DNA of 64,000 bases, taken from assembly GCA_910574345.1 (NCBI GenBank), contig CAJSZV010000003.1, positions 1 to 64,000 of the forward strand, read 5' to 3'. A program made the position numbers and the translations under genes. Source of the DNA: Clostridiaceae bacterium (GTDB lineage: Bacteria > Bacillota > Clostridia > Lachnospirales > Lachnospiraceae). This document shows, one piece after another, positions 1 through 7,797 of this stretch. The stretch's first letter is position 1. Each line of letters opens with the position of its first letter. The notes beneath the pieces were generated by a model. That model saw only the letters and a program-made list of their open reading frames with translations. It had not been told where the DNA came from and made no database searches.

Positions 1-32
1 ATATTGCTATAGAATAAAACAAATTTTTTGAC

Positions 33-60
33 AAAAAAATACAGGCTTTATAGGGCCTGC
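33..60 (-). terminator. Rho-independent terminator after the truncated VOC gene
   Basis: Read on the minus strand, a 6-bp stem (GCAGGC with GCCTGT, one G-T pair) at 55-60/41-46 with an 8-nt loop is followed by a run of seven T. It lies just past the stop of the short VOC reading frame, so it probably ended that gene's original transcript. Confidence 0.55.
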
Positions 61-77
61 AAGCATCTTTTCTATTA

Positions 78-254
78 TCAAACTGTCAAACACCCGGTTT
101 CGTTTAACTGGATTCCTTCTGAAAACCAGATTTTCCGATGGGGGCTTACGCCGTCTTCCCGGTAAATGCTCATGTTGCATACCGTGCGGAAGAAATGTTC
201 ATACCAGTCAAAATCTTTTACATTGAGGGCAATATGATTTAAAAAAATGCTCAT
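78..254 (-). pseudogene. Truncated VOC (glyoxalase/bleomycin-resistance) family protein
   Basis: A 58-residue frame beginning MSIFLNHIALNVKDFDWYE, the first beta strand and helix of a vicinal-oxygen-chelate fold, including the metal-ligand-type His in NHIALNV. The ATG at 254 was chosen because AAAGGAG lies 11 nt upstream; an in-frame GTG at 275 lacks a site. VOC single modules are usually about 120 residues, so the second half is missing and the frame ends at a stop after QLNETGCLTV, followed by a terminator. Seen: good start and signal, half a domain. Inferred: remnant gene left by a deletion. A functional half-module that dimerises cannot be excluded. Confidence 0.6.
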
Positions 255-315
255 GATAATTGGTTCTCCTTTCACAGTTTTATGCTGCTGTCATAATTGG
301 ATCAGCATTATATAA

Positions 316-402
316 ATGATGTTGGGGTCAAAAGGTTTTTTGACCCCTGATGCCAACGAATTGCTCCGCATTTCATACATGACCTTTTGACCCTGGCATC
401 AT
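316..402. repeat. Imperfect inverted-repeat element with alternative hairpins
   Basis: A perfect 10-bp stem (GGGGTCAAAA at 324-333, TTTTGACCCC at 338-347, 4-nt loop) is nested in a larger dyad: 316-335 pairs with 383-402 at 18 of 20 positions, and AT-rich pairing continues outward. The first arm can pair with either partner, so two exclusive structures are possible. It sits in the 450-bp space between the truncated VOC gene and ogt; no gene was recognised in the rest of that space (403-670). It resembles dispersed intergenic palindromes, but only this copy is visible. Confidence 0.55.
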
Positions 403-670
403 ATAAATTATAATCGAATGTAAAATCACCGTCAAGCAGATGAGGGAAAGATACTGTGAACAGTAAGTGGCGCAACTCTTAAATCTGATGTATAATGATA
501 CGGATAAGATTAACAAGAGTAGGAACAGCAGTGCCTTCGGATATCAGACTCTACCTGATATCATACCACAGGATCTACCTGTATTGAAATGTAACTATTG
601 ACTGTATAGATGGGAATCATGATGAGGGGAGTTCCTCTTGGATGTCCTTACCATTTATACATAAAAAATG

Positions 671-709
671 AATAAGTCTGTAAGTTTTTTCCTTGCTTAC
701 AAACTTATT
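671..709. promoter_or_regulatory. Palindrome upstream of ogt (possible operator)
   Basis: AATAAGTCTGTAAG at 671-684 and CTTACAAACTTATT at 696-709 are inverted copies matching at 13 of 14 positions around an 11-nt spacer. The right arm ends in TTATTATA, a plausible -10 region, and the AGGAGG ribosome site follows at 715-720. A dyad overlapping a promoter suggests repressor binding, but the protein is unknown. Confidence 0.35.
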
Positions 710-726
710 ATACGAGGAGGTATGAT

Positions 727-1260
727 ATGCAGTACATTAGCCGTTACCAGTCGCCCATAGGAGGGATTCTTTTGGCGGCAGACAGTACAGGGTTAACCGG
801 GCTGTGGTTTGAAGGGCAAAAGTATTTTGCCCGATGTCTTGACAGGGAACATGAAGAAAAAGAAATCCCGCTGTTTGAAAACGTGAAGGGCTGGCTGGAT
901 CTGTATTTTTCAGGGAAAAATCCCGATTTTACCCCGCCCCTCCATGCTGCGGGCACGGAGTTTCAAAATGAAGTATGGGAGATTCTTTCTGCCATTCCAT
1001 ACGGGCAGACCACGACTTATGGAGAAATCGCAAGACGCCTTGCCGTAAAAAAAGGCCTGCCCCATATGTCCGCCCAGGCTGTGGGAGGAGCAGTGGGACA
1101 CAACGAGATTTCCATTATTATTCCCTGCCACCGGGTTGTGGGTTCTGATGGAAGTTTGACCGGCTACGCAGGGGGCGTTGATAAGAAACGTTTCCTGCTT
1201 GCCCTTGAAGGAGTGGACATGAAAGGCTTTTTTGTGCCGGAGAAGGGGACGGCGCTGTAA
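727..1260 (+). CDS. ogt: Methylated-DNA--protein-cysteine S-methyltransferase
   Basis: Direct-reversal DNA repair protein that moves the alkyl group from O6-alkylguanine in DNA onto its own cysteine. The 177-residue protein has the usual small N-terminal ribonuclease-like domain (about 1-75) and the C-terminal DNA-binding/active-site domain (about 76-170). The acceptor cysteine is C134 in IIPCHRVVG, preceded by the helix-turn-helix YGQTTTYGEIARRL and followed by the SLTGYAGG loop. Length and motifs are normal for Ogt/AdaB. The start has AGGAGG 6 nt upstream. It stands alone, with a palindrome at its promoter. Substrate preference among O6-alkylguanines cannot be told from sequence. Confidence 0.93.
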   Translation: MQYISRYQSPIGGILLAADSTGLTGLWFEGQKYFARCLDREHEEKEIPLFENVKGWLDLYFSGKNPDFTPPLHAAGTEFQNEVWEILSAIPYGQTTTYGEIARRLAVKKGLPHMSAQAVGGAVGHNEISIIIPCHRVVGSDGSLTGYAGGVDKKRFLLALEGVDMKGFFVPEKGTAL

Positions 1261-1297
1261 AAAGGGGAATGTACGTTATACCTGCCCTAAATTGTGA

Positions 1298-1326
1298 TAG
1301 ATAACCAGAAAGGGAAGTAGTATAAT
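1298..1326 (+). promoter_or_regulatory. Promoter of the histidine phosphatase gene
   Basis: TAGATA, 17-nt spacer, TATAAT: a sigma-70-type promoter with a perfect -10 and a weak -35, ending 40 nt before the gene. Confidence 0.5.
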
Positions 1327-1365
1327 AAAAACCATGAAAAATACAGGGCCCAGGAGGGAACAGCC

Positions 1366-1941
1366 ATGAAAAAGATGTTATATCTGGTAAGACACGGACA
1401 GACCATGTTCAACCGCCAGCACAGAATTCAGGGGTGGTGCGATTCTCCTCTGACGGAGGTGGGGAAAAGCCAGGCAAAAGCGGTGAAGGAGTATTTTGAG
1501 CGGGAAGGGATCCGGTTTGACAAGGCCTATTGTTCCACAAGCGAGAGGTGCAGCGACACTCTGGAGCTGATTACGGATATGCCGTACAGGAGGCTTAAGG
1601 GATTAAAAGAGATGTTTTACGGGGAACTGGAGGCGGAACGGGAGAGCCTTGGCAGCAAGGATGCAAAAGAGTGCGAGACCTATTATGAACGGTTCGGCGG
1701 AGAGTCCTCCAACACCGTCAGAGACCGGATGGTGTCCACTTTAACCGGGCTTATGGAAGAAGAGGGGGACTGCATTCTGGCTGTCAGCCACGGAGGCGCC
1801 AGTTTTAATTTTATGAGGGGCATCGGGGCGGATATGGAGAGGTTTGCAAAAGGCGTGACCAACTGCTGTATCTTTATACTGGAGTATGAGAACGGCGTAT
1901 TTACGCTGACGGACTATGTGCCCAATCCGGTGAATGGATAG
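1366..1941 (+). CDS. Histidine phosphatase family protein (phosphoglycerate-mutase-like)
   Basis: A 191-residue protein of the branch-1 histidine phosphatase superfamily. The catalytic RHG motif is LVRHGQT near the N terminus (H10 would be phosphorylated); the second catalytic His lies in AVSHGGA near residue 146, and R56-type contacts fall in STSERCSDT. Family members include cofactor-dependent phosphoglycerate mutases, CobC-type phosphatases and broad phosphatases. At this size a small-molecule phosphatase is more likely than glycolytic mutase (about 230-250 residues). AGGAGG lies 10 nt before the ATG. Monocistronic; substrate unknown. Confidence 0.85.
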   Translation: MKKMLYLVRHGQTMFNRQHRIQGWCDSPLTEVGKSQAKAVKEYFEREGIRFDKAYCSTSERCSDTLELITDMPYRRLKGLKEMFYGELEAERESLGSKDAKECETYYERFGGESSNTVRDRMVSTLTGLMEEEGDCILAVSHGGASFNFMRGIGADMERFAKGVTNCCIFILEYENGVFTLTDYVPNPVNG

Positions 1942-2079
1942 AAACTATGGATGAATGCCCCAACTGCGCCGGAAATCTTAAATTTGATATTGTCCGGTTG
2001 CGTTCACAGGGTGCCTGCGAACAGTAACATTGTCCGGCAGCAGCAGAGGCGGCGGAGGCCACAGCTTTTAGGAGAAGTA

Positions 2080-2108
2080 TTTCCATATGAATCTGGGTAT
2101 GATAAAAT
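2080..2108 (+). promoter_or_regulatory. Possible promoter of the sugar-sensing/mgl operon
   Basis: TTTCCA, 17-nt spacer, TAAAAT, with an upstream-extended TATGA before the -10. It is the only reasonable candidate in the 210 bp before the response-regulator gene. The match is weak. Confidence 0.3.
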
Positions 2109-2151
2109 CAGGAACAGAAGAGACCATTGGGATGAAAGGCAGGAATAAGCA

Positions 2152-3759
2152 ATGAGTTTATATCGCATTATGCTGGTAGATGATGAGGAGGAGGTCCGCA
2201 AGGCCATGATCCGCAAAATGGACTGGGAGAGTCTGGGATTTACGGTGGTGGGAGACGCGGAGAACGGCCAGGATGCTTTGGAAAAGATCGAACAGCTGGA
2301 ACCGGACGTGGTCATGACTGATATCCGCATGCCCTACATGGACGGACTGACCCTGACAGCCAGAATTCGTGAAAAGTATCCTTCCATCAAGATTCTTATC
2401 TTTTCCGGCTACGATGATTTTGAATATGCCAAACAGGCCATTAAGCTTAAGGTGACGGAGTACATCTTAAAGCCCGTCAACGGGGAGGAGCTGGCTTCGA
2501 TCTTAAACCGGATCCGAATCAGCCTGGATGAAGAGATCGAGCAGCGCCGGAACTTAAGCGCCCTGCAGGAAAGCTATCAGGGCAGCCTGCCGATTCTCAG
2601 AGAGCTGTTTTTAAATGATCTGGTGCGGCAGCCGGCGGACGCGGACAGCGTGGCGGCCAAGCTTGCGGAGTACGGCATCAATATTCTGGATGCCCGCAAG
2701 TGGCTGGTGGCTGTGATTCATGTGGAGCAGATGGAGCAGGGCGGGAACCAGGTTCTTTCCCAGCACCAGGAACTGATTCCCATCTCCGTGCGGGAACTGG
2801 TGGAAGATCACCTAAAGCCTTACTGCCGTTTTGCCGTTTTTAATTCCGCAGACGGCATCGCGGTCATTGCCGCCGTGGATGAGGGCAACACCCAGACAGG
2901 CCTTATTAATGTGTTAAACGATATCTGCAAAGAGAGCAAGCGGATGCTGGAGGTTTCCATTACCGTGGGCATAGGCCACAGCTGCGATTCCTTAAAGGAA
3001 ATCAGCCGCTCCTTCGAAACGGCGGCGGATGCCCTTGGGTATCGGGCCATTGTGGGCAGCGGCAAGACCATTTACATCAATGATGTGGAGCCTGTAAGCC
3101 GGGGAAAGCTTCTGCTGGATGACAAAGGCGAGGCCGAACTGACGTCAGCCATTAAGTTCGGCCCCAGAGAGCGGATTGGAAGTGTGGTACAGAATCTGGT
3201 GGGGCGCATGGATGATGCCAAAGTCCATGCCAGGCAGTATCAGGTGTATATGCTGTCCATCATCAACTGCATCACCAGGATAATGCAGCAGCATGATCTG
3301 GATATGGGAGAGATATTTGATTCGGACAGAGGCTACCCCTCTGTGGCGGAAGGGATTTACCGGAAAGAAGAGTTTGCGGAGTGGCTCATTGTCATTGCCT
3401 GCCGCATAAATGAGGCGCTGAACCAGGAACGGGACAACACCACAAAGAAAGTGATTCTGGAAGCCAAGGCTTATATTAAGGAACATTATTCGGAGCCGGA
3501 CCTGTCCGTAGAAACCCTGTGCCGCCATCTTCACATGAGTCCCGCTTATTTTTCCACGGTGTTTAAAAAGGAGACGGGCCAGACTTACATCAATTATCTG
3601 ACGGAGGTACGCCTGGAACGGGCGGTGCAGCTTCTCAATGAGACCGACGACAAGACCTACATGATTGCCCAGAAAGTAGGGTATCAGGAACAGAATTATT
3701 TCAGTTATGTGTTTAAAAAACGGTACGGGGTATCACCTACAAAGTACAGGGGGACGTGA
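2152..3759 (+). CDS. YesN-type response regulator (receiver + AraC DNA-binding)
   Basis: Cytoplasmic transcription factor of 535 residues. Residues 1-125 form a receiver domain with acidic pocket DDEE (10-13), phospho-acceptor D57 in VVMTDIRMP and lysine in ILKPVNG. A long central region (about 150-420) of the YesN type follows, then two AraC-type helix-turn-helix motifs at about 430-530 (LSVETLCRHLHMSPAYFSTVFKK and IAQKVGYQEQNYFSYVFKK, each cited in part). The gene overlaps the kinase gene by one base (TGATG), so the pair is translationally coupled. It probably activates the downstream sugar-transport genes when the kinase senses sugar. Confidence 0.88.
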   Translation: MSLYRIMLVDDEEEVRKAMIRKMDWESLGFTVVGDAENGQDALEKIEQLEPDVVMTDIRMPYMDGLTLTARIREKYPSIKILIFSGYDDFEYAKQAIKLKVTEYILKPVNGEELASILNRIRISLDEEIEQRRNLSALQESYQGSLPILRELFLNDLVRQPADADSVAAKLAEYGINILDARKWLVAVIHVEQMEQGGNQVLSQHQELIPISVRELVEDHLKPYCRFAVFNSADGIAVIAAVDEGNTQTGLINVLNDICKESKRMLEVSITVGIGHSCDSLKEISRSFETAADALGYRAIVGSGKTIYINDVEPVSRGKLLLDDKGEAELTSAIKFGPRERIGSVVQNLVGRMDDAKVHARQYQVYMLSIINCITRIMQQHDLDMGEIFDSDRGYPSVAEGIYRKEEFAEWLIVIACRINEALNQERDNTTKKVILEAKAYIKEHYSEPDLSVETLCRHLHMSPAYFSTVFKKETGQTYINYLTEVRLERAVQLLNETDDKTYMIAQKVGYQEQNYFSYVFKKRYGVSPTKYRGT

Positions 3760-5549
3760 TGGCGAAAGAGACATGGACACAGCTGTGGAAAAAGACCAGT
3801 ATCCGGTATACGATTTTTATCTACTTTACAGTCAGCGCCCTGGTGGCCATGCTTCTTAGCGGCATAGCCCTCTATGCCCAGATGTCCCATCAGCTGACGG
3901 CGGTGGTGCAGGAGGAAAGCCAGGCAGTCTTAAGTCAGGTAAACAGAACTGTGGACTCCTATCTGCGCACCATTATGAAGCTGTCCGACAGCCTTTATTA
4001 TGGTGTCATAAAAAACGCGGACCTGTCGAAAGAGACCATAGGCGGCCAGATTACTCTGCTCTATGACAATAACAAAGACAGCATCGCCAATATCGCTCTT
4101 TTGTCCAAGGACGGGGAACTTTTGGCGGCGGTGCCGGCTGCCAGGCTTAAGACCGGGCTGGATGTGACCAGGGAAGAGTGGTTTGGCAATACTCTGGAGC
4201 GCACGGATAATCTGCATTTTACCACGCCCCATGTGCAGTATATCTTTGACAACAATGAAAATCAGTACCGATGGGTGATCACCCTGACCCGCGCCGTGGA
4301 GATCACTCACGGCACTTCCACGGATCAGGGCATTCTTCTGATTGATATCCGATACAACAGCCTCCAGCAGATTCTGGAGAACATTTCTTTGGGCAACCAG
4401 GGGTATCTCTATATGATCAGCGGAAACGGGGAACTGATCTACCACCCCAGAATGCAGCTTATCGAGTCGGGGCAGATGGGGGAAAATATTGAGAAGGCCG
4501 CAGGCTACCGGGACGGCAGTTACCGGGAGGAGTACGGCGGGGAGATGCGGGATGTGAGTGTCAAGTCCGTGGGATATACGGGCTGGAAGCTTTTAAGCGT
4601 CACGCCGGAGAAGGGACTGCCTCTAAGCAATCTGAAGATGCGCCTTTTTGTGGTCTTTGTGGTGGCATCCTTTCTTCTGGTGCTGGTGCTCATCAACGCC
4701 TTTATCTCGTCCAGAATCACCAACCCCATTCAGGAGCTGGAGAAATCAGTCAATGCCATTGAGGAAGGGGAGCTGGACACCCAGGTGTATACGGGAGGGT
4801 CCTATGAGATCCGCCATTTAGGCCGGTCCATCGGCGACATGGCAAAGAGGATCAAGACTTTGATGGAGGACATTGTCACAGAACATGAGTCCAAGAGAAA
4901 AAGCGAGTTCGACACCCTGCAGTCTCAGATCAATCCCCATTTCCTTTACAATACTCTGGACATCATTGTGTGGATGATTGAAAATGAGCAGAAGCAGGAG
5001 GCTGTGAAAGTGGTCACCGCCCTGGCCCGGTTTTTCCGCATCAGCTTAAGCAGGGGAAAGAGTATTATTCCTGTGAGGGATGAGCTGGAGCATGTGCGCA
5101 ATTATCTCATGATCCAGCAGATGAGGTTTAAAAATAAATTTGTCTATGTCATTGACGCGGAAGAAGAGCTCATGGATATGGCCAGCTTAAAGCTTATGCT
5201 TCAGCCTCTGGTGGAAAATGCCGTGTATCACGGAATGGAGTTTATGGACGGAGACGGAGAGATCCGCATAAAGGTCTATGGGAATAAAGGGGATCTGTGG
5301 TTTGAGATAAAGGACAACGGCCTTGGCATGACAGAGGAACAGGCGGAAAGCCTCTTAAGCGACAAACCTCATGTGTCCTCCAGGAGAGGGTCGGGAATCG
5401 GCGTGAAGAATGTGAACGAGCGCATTAAACTGTATTTCGGAGACAGCTACGGTCTGTTCATTCAGTCAGAACCGGATGAGGGAACTCTTATACGCATCCA
5501 TCTTCCGGCTCAGCCTTACAGAGAGAATATGGAGAGGGAAGGAACATGA
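3759..5549 (+). CDS. YesM-type sensor histidine kinase
   Basis: Membrane kinase of about 596 residues. A first transmembrane segment at about 20-40, an extracellular Cache-like sensor region (about 45-285), a second membrane segment (LFVVFVVASFLLVLVLIN, about 290-310), HAMP linker, then a His_kinase domain with QINPHFLYNT, H395 by the track frame or 394 from this start, and an HATPase_c domain with N and G boxes (LVENAVYHG, DNGLGM, GSGIGVKNV). The ATG at 3759 is preferred to GTG 3756 because AGGGGG is 5 nt away. It overlaps the next gene by 4 bases (ATGA), linking the kinase to a membrane-anchored sugar-binding protein that may deliver the signal. Confidence 0.88.
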   Translation: MAKETWTQLWKKTSIRYTIFIYFTVSALVAMLLSGIALYAQMSHQLTAVVQEESQAVLSQVNRTVDSYLRTIMKLSDSLYYGVIKNADLSKETIGGQITLLYDNNKDSIANIALLSKDGELLAAVPAARLKTGLDVTREEWFGNTLERTDNLHFTTPHVQYIFDNNENQYRWVITLTRAVEITHGTSTDQGILLIDIRYNSLQQILENISLGNQGYLYMISGNGELIYHPRMQLIESGQMGENIEKAAGYRDGSYREEYGGEMRDVSVKSVGYTGWKLLSVTPEKGLPLSNLKMRLFVVFVVASFLLVLVLINAFISSRITNPIQELEKSVNAIEEGELDTQVYTGGSYEIRHLGRSIGDMAKRIKTLMEDIVTEHESKRKSEFDTLQSQINPHFLYNTLDIIVWMIENEQKQEAVKVVTALARFFRISLSRGKSIIPVRDELEHVRNYLMIQQMRFKNKFVYVIDAEEELMDMASLKLMLQPLVENAVYHGMEFMDGDGEIRIKVYGNKGDLWFEIKDNGLGMTEEQAESLLSDKPHVSSRRGSGIGVKNVNERIKLYFGDSYGLFIQSEPDEGTLIRIHLPAQPYRENMEREGT

Positions 5550-6523
5550 TAGGAAAGCGGGGAAAATTACTGATTCTTGTCTATATCATATGTCTGGCCG
5601 TGCTGTTTCTCATGTGCTCCACGGATCTGATTATCGGGGAGCCGGAGAAGGAGATCTACCAGGTGGCTGTTATCATTGAGGATGTGGGGGATGACAACTA
5701 CAGCAATTTCCGCAAAGGCATGGACCAGGCGGCAGTGGAATTCAACGCCGATGTCCGGTTTATCACCCTGTATGACAAGCAGGACAATGCCCAGCAGATG
5801 GAGCTTATCAGCCGGGAGCAGCAGGACGGCGCCGATGCCCTTATCGTGGCGCCGGTTGACGAAGGACAGGTAGTGGGCGCTCTGGCCGAAAAGAAGGTCA
5901 GCGTTCCGGTGATTCTCCTGGATTCGGGCCTTACGGGAGAAGAGGTGGCGGGAGTGGTGATGGCGGACTATAAGAAGATGGGACAGAAGCTGGCGGATGA
6001 GATAGCCGACAGGGAGGGGGAGGGCTGCCGGGTGCTGGTGCTTTCAGACGGAAAGAACAAGACCGCAGCCAGCCGCTTGTTTGTGGAAGGCGCGGCAGGA
6101 ATTCTGGAAAGGCTGGGACTGCCCTGTCATATGGTCATAAGCGGGGAAGGGCAGGTAATGAAGAGTCTTTTGGAGGCCTTTGGAGACACAGGGGAGGGGC
6201 CGGCGGTAATCCTGGCGGAAAGCCCGGAGCTTCTGGCCGAGGCGGCGGCAGCCCTGGCAGAGGGGCCCTCCTTTTTGAAGCAGACGGAGGGGCTCTACGG
6301 CAGGGGGAATACCATGCAGATCTTAAACTATCTGGACCGGGGGCTCATCACCGGCGTCTGCGTCACAGACGGATTTAGCACAGGGTATTTCAGCGTCCGC
6401 ATGGCTATAGAGGCCATAGAGGGATTAAGAGGCCAGGCTCCTATGGAGATGGAGGTTTATTATATCGAGAAGGAGGATCTGCGGGATCCTGCATATGAGA
6501 AAATATTGTTTCCCATAGAGTAG
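5546..6523 (+). CDS. Membrane-anchored periplasmic-binding-protein-like sensor (XylFII-like)
   Basis: A 325-residue type I periplasmic binding fold (Peripla_BP_4/LacI-like) preceded by one hydrophobic segment at about 8-26 (LLILVYIICLAVLFLMC) that may be an uncleaved anchor. The cysteine at the end of that segment could instead make it a lipoprotein. Sugar-binding-fold landmarks are VAVIIEDVGDDNYSNF near 40, ADALIVAPVD near 95 and TGVCVTDGFSTGY near 275. In the XylFII-LytS system of clostridia such a protein contacts the kinase rather than the transporter, and the overlap with the kinase gene supports that role here. Inference only; it could still feed the transporter. Confidence 0.72.
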   Translation: MIGKRGKLLILVYIICLAVLFLMCSTDLIIGEPEKEIYQVAVIIEDVGDDNYSNFRKGMDQAAVEFNADVRFITLYDKQDNAQQMELISREQQDGADALIVAPVDEGQVVGALAEKKVSVPVILLDSGLTGEEVAGVVMADYKKMGQKLADEIADREGEGCRVLVLSDGKNKTAASRLFVEGAAGILERLGLPCHMVISGEGQVMKSLLEAFGDTGEGPAVILAESPELLAEAAAALAEGPSFLKQTEGLYGRGNTMQILNYLDRGLITGVCVTDGFSTGYFSVRMAIEAIEGLRGQAPMEMEVYYIEKEDLRDPAYEKILFPIE

Positions 6524-6535
6524 AGGAGGATGAGA

Positions 6536-7543
6536 ATGATGTGGAAAAGGGCGGTTATATGTATGCTTTTGGCGGCATTTCTCGGAGGATGCACAAAGGG
6601 ACAAAAGGAGGAGCAAAAGACGGAGATCCGCATGGGCATCAGCCTTTACCGGGGAGACGATACGTTTATCAACAATATCCGCAGTGTGCTGGAGACAAAG
6701 GCAAAAGACTATGAGCGGGAACACGGAATCAAGGTGATTCTGGATATTCAGGATGCCAAGGGAAGTCAGAATACCCAGAACAACCAGGTGGAGCGCTTTA
6801 TCTCCTTAGGGTGCGATGTGCTGTGCATCAACCCGGTGGACCGCATGGATGCCTCTGTCATTATTGACAAAGCCATGACGGCAGGGGTGCCCGTGGTGTT
6901 TTTTAACCGTCAGCCTGTGGAGGAGGATATGAACCGGTGGGACAGACTTTATTACATCGGCGTGGACGCCAAGGAGACCGCCGTCCTCCAGGGGCAGATG
7001 GTGGTGAACCTTTACAGGAAAGAGCCTTTGGCTGTGGATCTGAACGGAGACGGCGTGGTAAATTATGTACTTCTGGAAGGGGAGACCAGCCACCAGGATT
7101 CCCTGATTCGGACGGAGTGGTCCATCCAGACGTTGAAGGACGGGGGCGTACCCATAGAAAAGATTACAGGCGGCATCGCCAACTGGGAGAGAAGTCAGGC
7201 GTCGGCTCTTATGGAGCAGTGGCTGTCGGAATATCCGGATACCATCGAACTGGTGGTCAGCAACAATGACGACATGGCCCTTGGGGCCATCGACGCCCTG
7301 GAGCGGGAGGGAATCAGGGAGATGAACGTCATCGGCATCGACGGCACAACCCCCGGTTTGGAGGCTCTTGAAAGCGGAAAGCTTCTGGGCACGGTCTCGG
7401 CCAACAAGGAACTTTATGCCAGCGTGATCGTGGAACTGGCGGCCAGCTGCGCTATGGGGGAGGTTCTTCCCAAAGAGTATCCTCTGGAGGACGGAACCTA
7501 TTACTGGGCGCCTCAGGAAATCCTTATCCATAATGCAGAGTGA
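6536..7543 (+). CDS. Galactose-type ABC transporter substrate-binding lipoprotein (MglB-like)
   Basis: Secreted lipoprotein of about 335 residues: signal peptide with lipobox LGGC (cysteine near 20), then a type I sugar-binding fold with the MglB signatures RGDDTFINNIR, CINPVDRMD, VVFFNRQPV, YYIGVDAKET, LDLNGDGVVNYVLLEG-like calcium loop (DLNGDGVVN) and VVSNNDDMALGA. ATG 6530 abuts GAGGAGG, so ATG 6536 (6-nt spacing) or 6539 is the better start. It is a paralogue of the mglB product at 7798 and shares the operon with the kinase pair, so it may be a dedicated sensor or a second uptake receptor. Confidence 0.82.
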   Translation: MMWKRAVICMLLAAFLGGCTKGQKEEQKTEIRMGISLYRGDDTFINNIRSVLETKAKDYEREHGIKVILDIQDAKGSQNTQNNQVERFISLGCDVLCINPVDRMDASVIIDKAMTAGVPVVFFNRQPVEEDMNRWDRLYYIGVDAKETAVLQGQMVVNLYRKEPLAVDLNGDGVVNYVLLEGETSHQDSLIRTEWSIQTLKDGGVPIEKITGGIANWERSQASALMEQWLSEYPDTIELVVSNNDDMALGAIDALEREGIREMNVIGIDGTTPGLEALESGKLLGTVSANKELYASVIVELAASCAMGEVLPKEYPLEDGTYYWAPQEILIHNAE

Positions 7544-7575
7544 CTGCGGCGGGAATCAAAGGTTACTATTTCCGT

Positions 7576-7605
7576 CATGGCGAATCACCGCACTGATTCG
7601 CCATG
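7576..7605 (+). terminator. Perfect hairpin between the two mglB-type genes
   Basis: CATGGCGAATCA and TGATTCGCCATG form a 12-bp perfect stem around a 6-nt loop. No T-run follows, so it may be a transcript stabiliser, processing site or operator rather than a classic terminator. It separates the sensing genes from the promoter of the main mgl unit. Confidence 0.4.
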
Positions 7606-7664
7606 GGCCAATACCCTTATGAGGCCAATCAAAGAAAATTCATATAAAATCAAAAAAAATCTTA

Positions 7665-7693
7665 TAGAAAATAGAGAGAAAGTCCTATATAAT
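7665..7693 (+). promoter_or_regulatory. Promoter of mglB
   Basis: TAGAAA, 17-nt spacer, TATAAT. The -10 is perfect. About 100 nt of leader precede the mglB ATG. Confidence 0.5.
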
Positions 7694-7797
7694 ATCTTTG
7701 TCAGTGGTCATAATGTACAAAGCAGCGCAGAGACTTATGACCAAAATCAATAAAATCGCTCAGAAAACTGGGCAGAAAATGGGAGGATTTTTCAATT

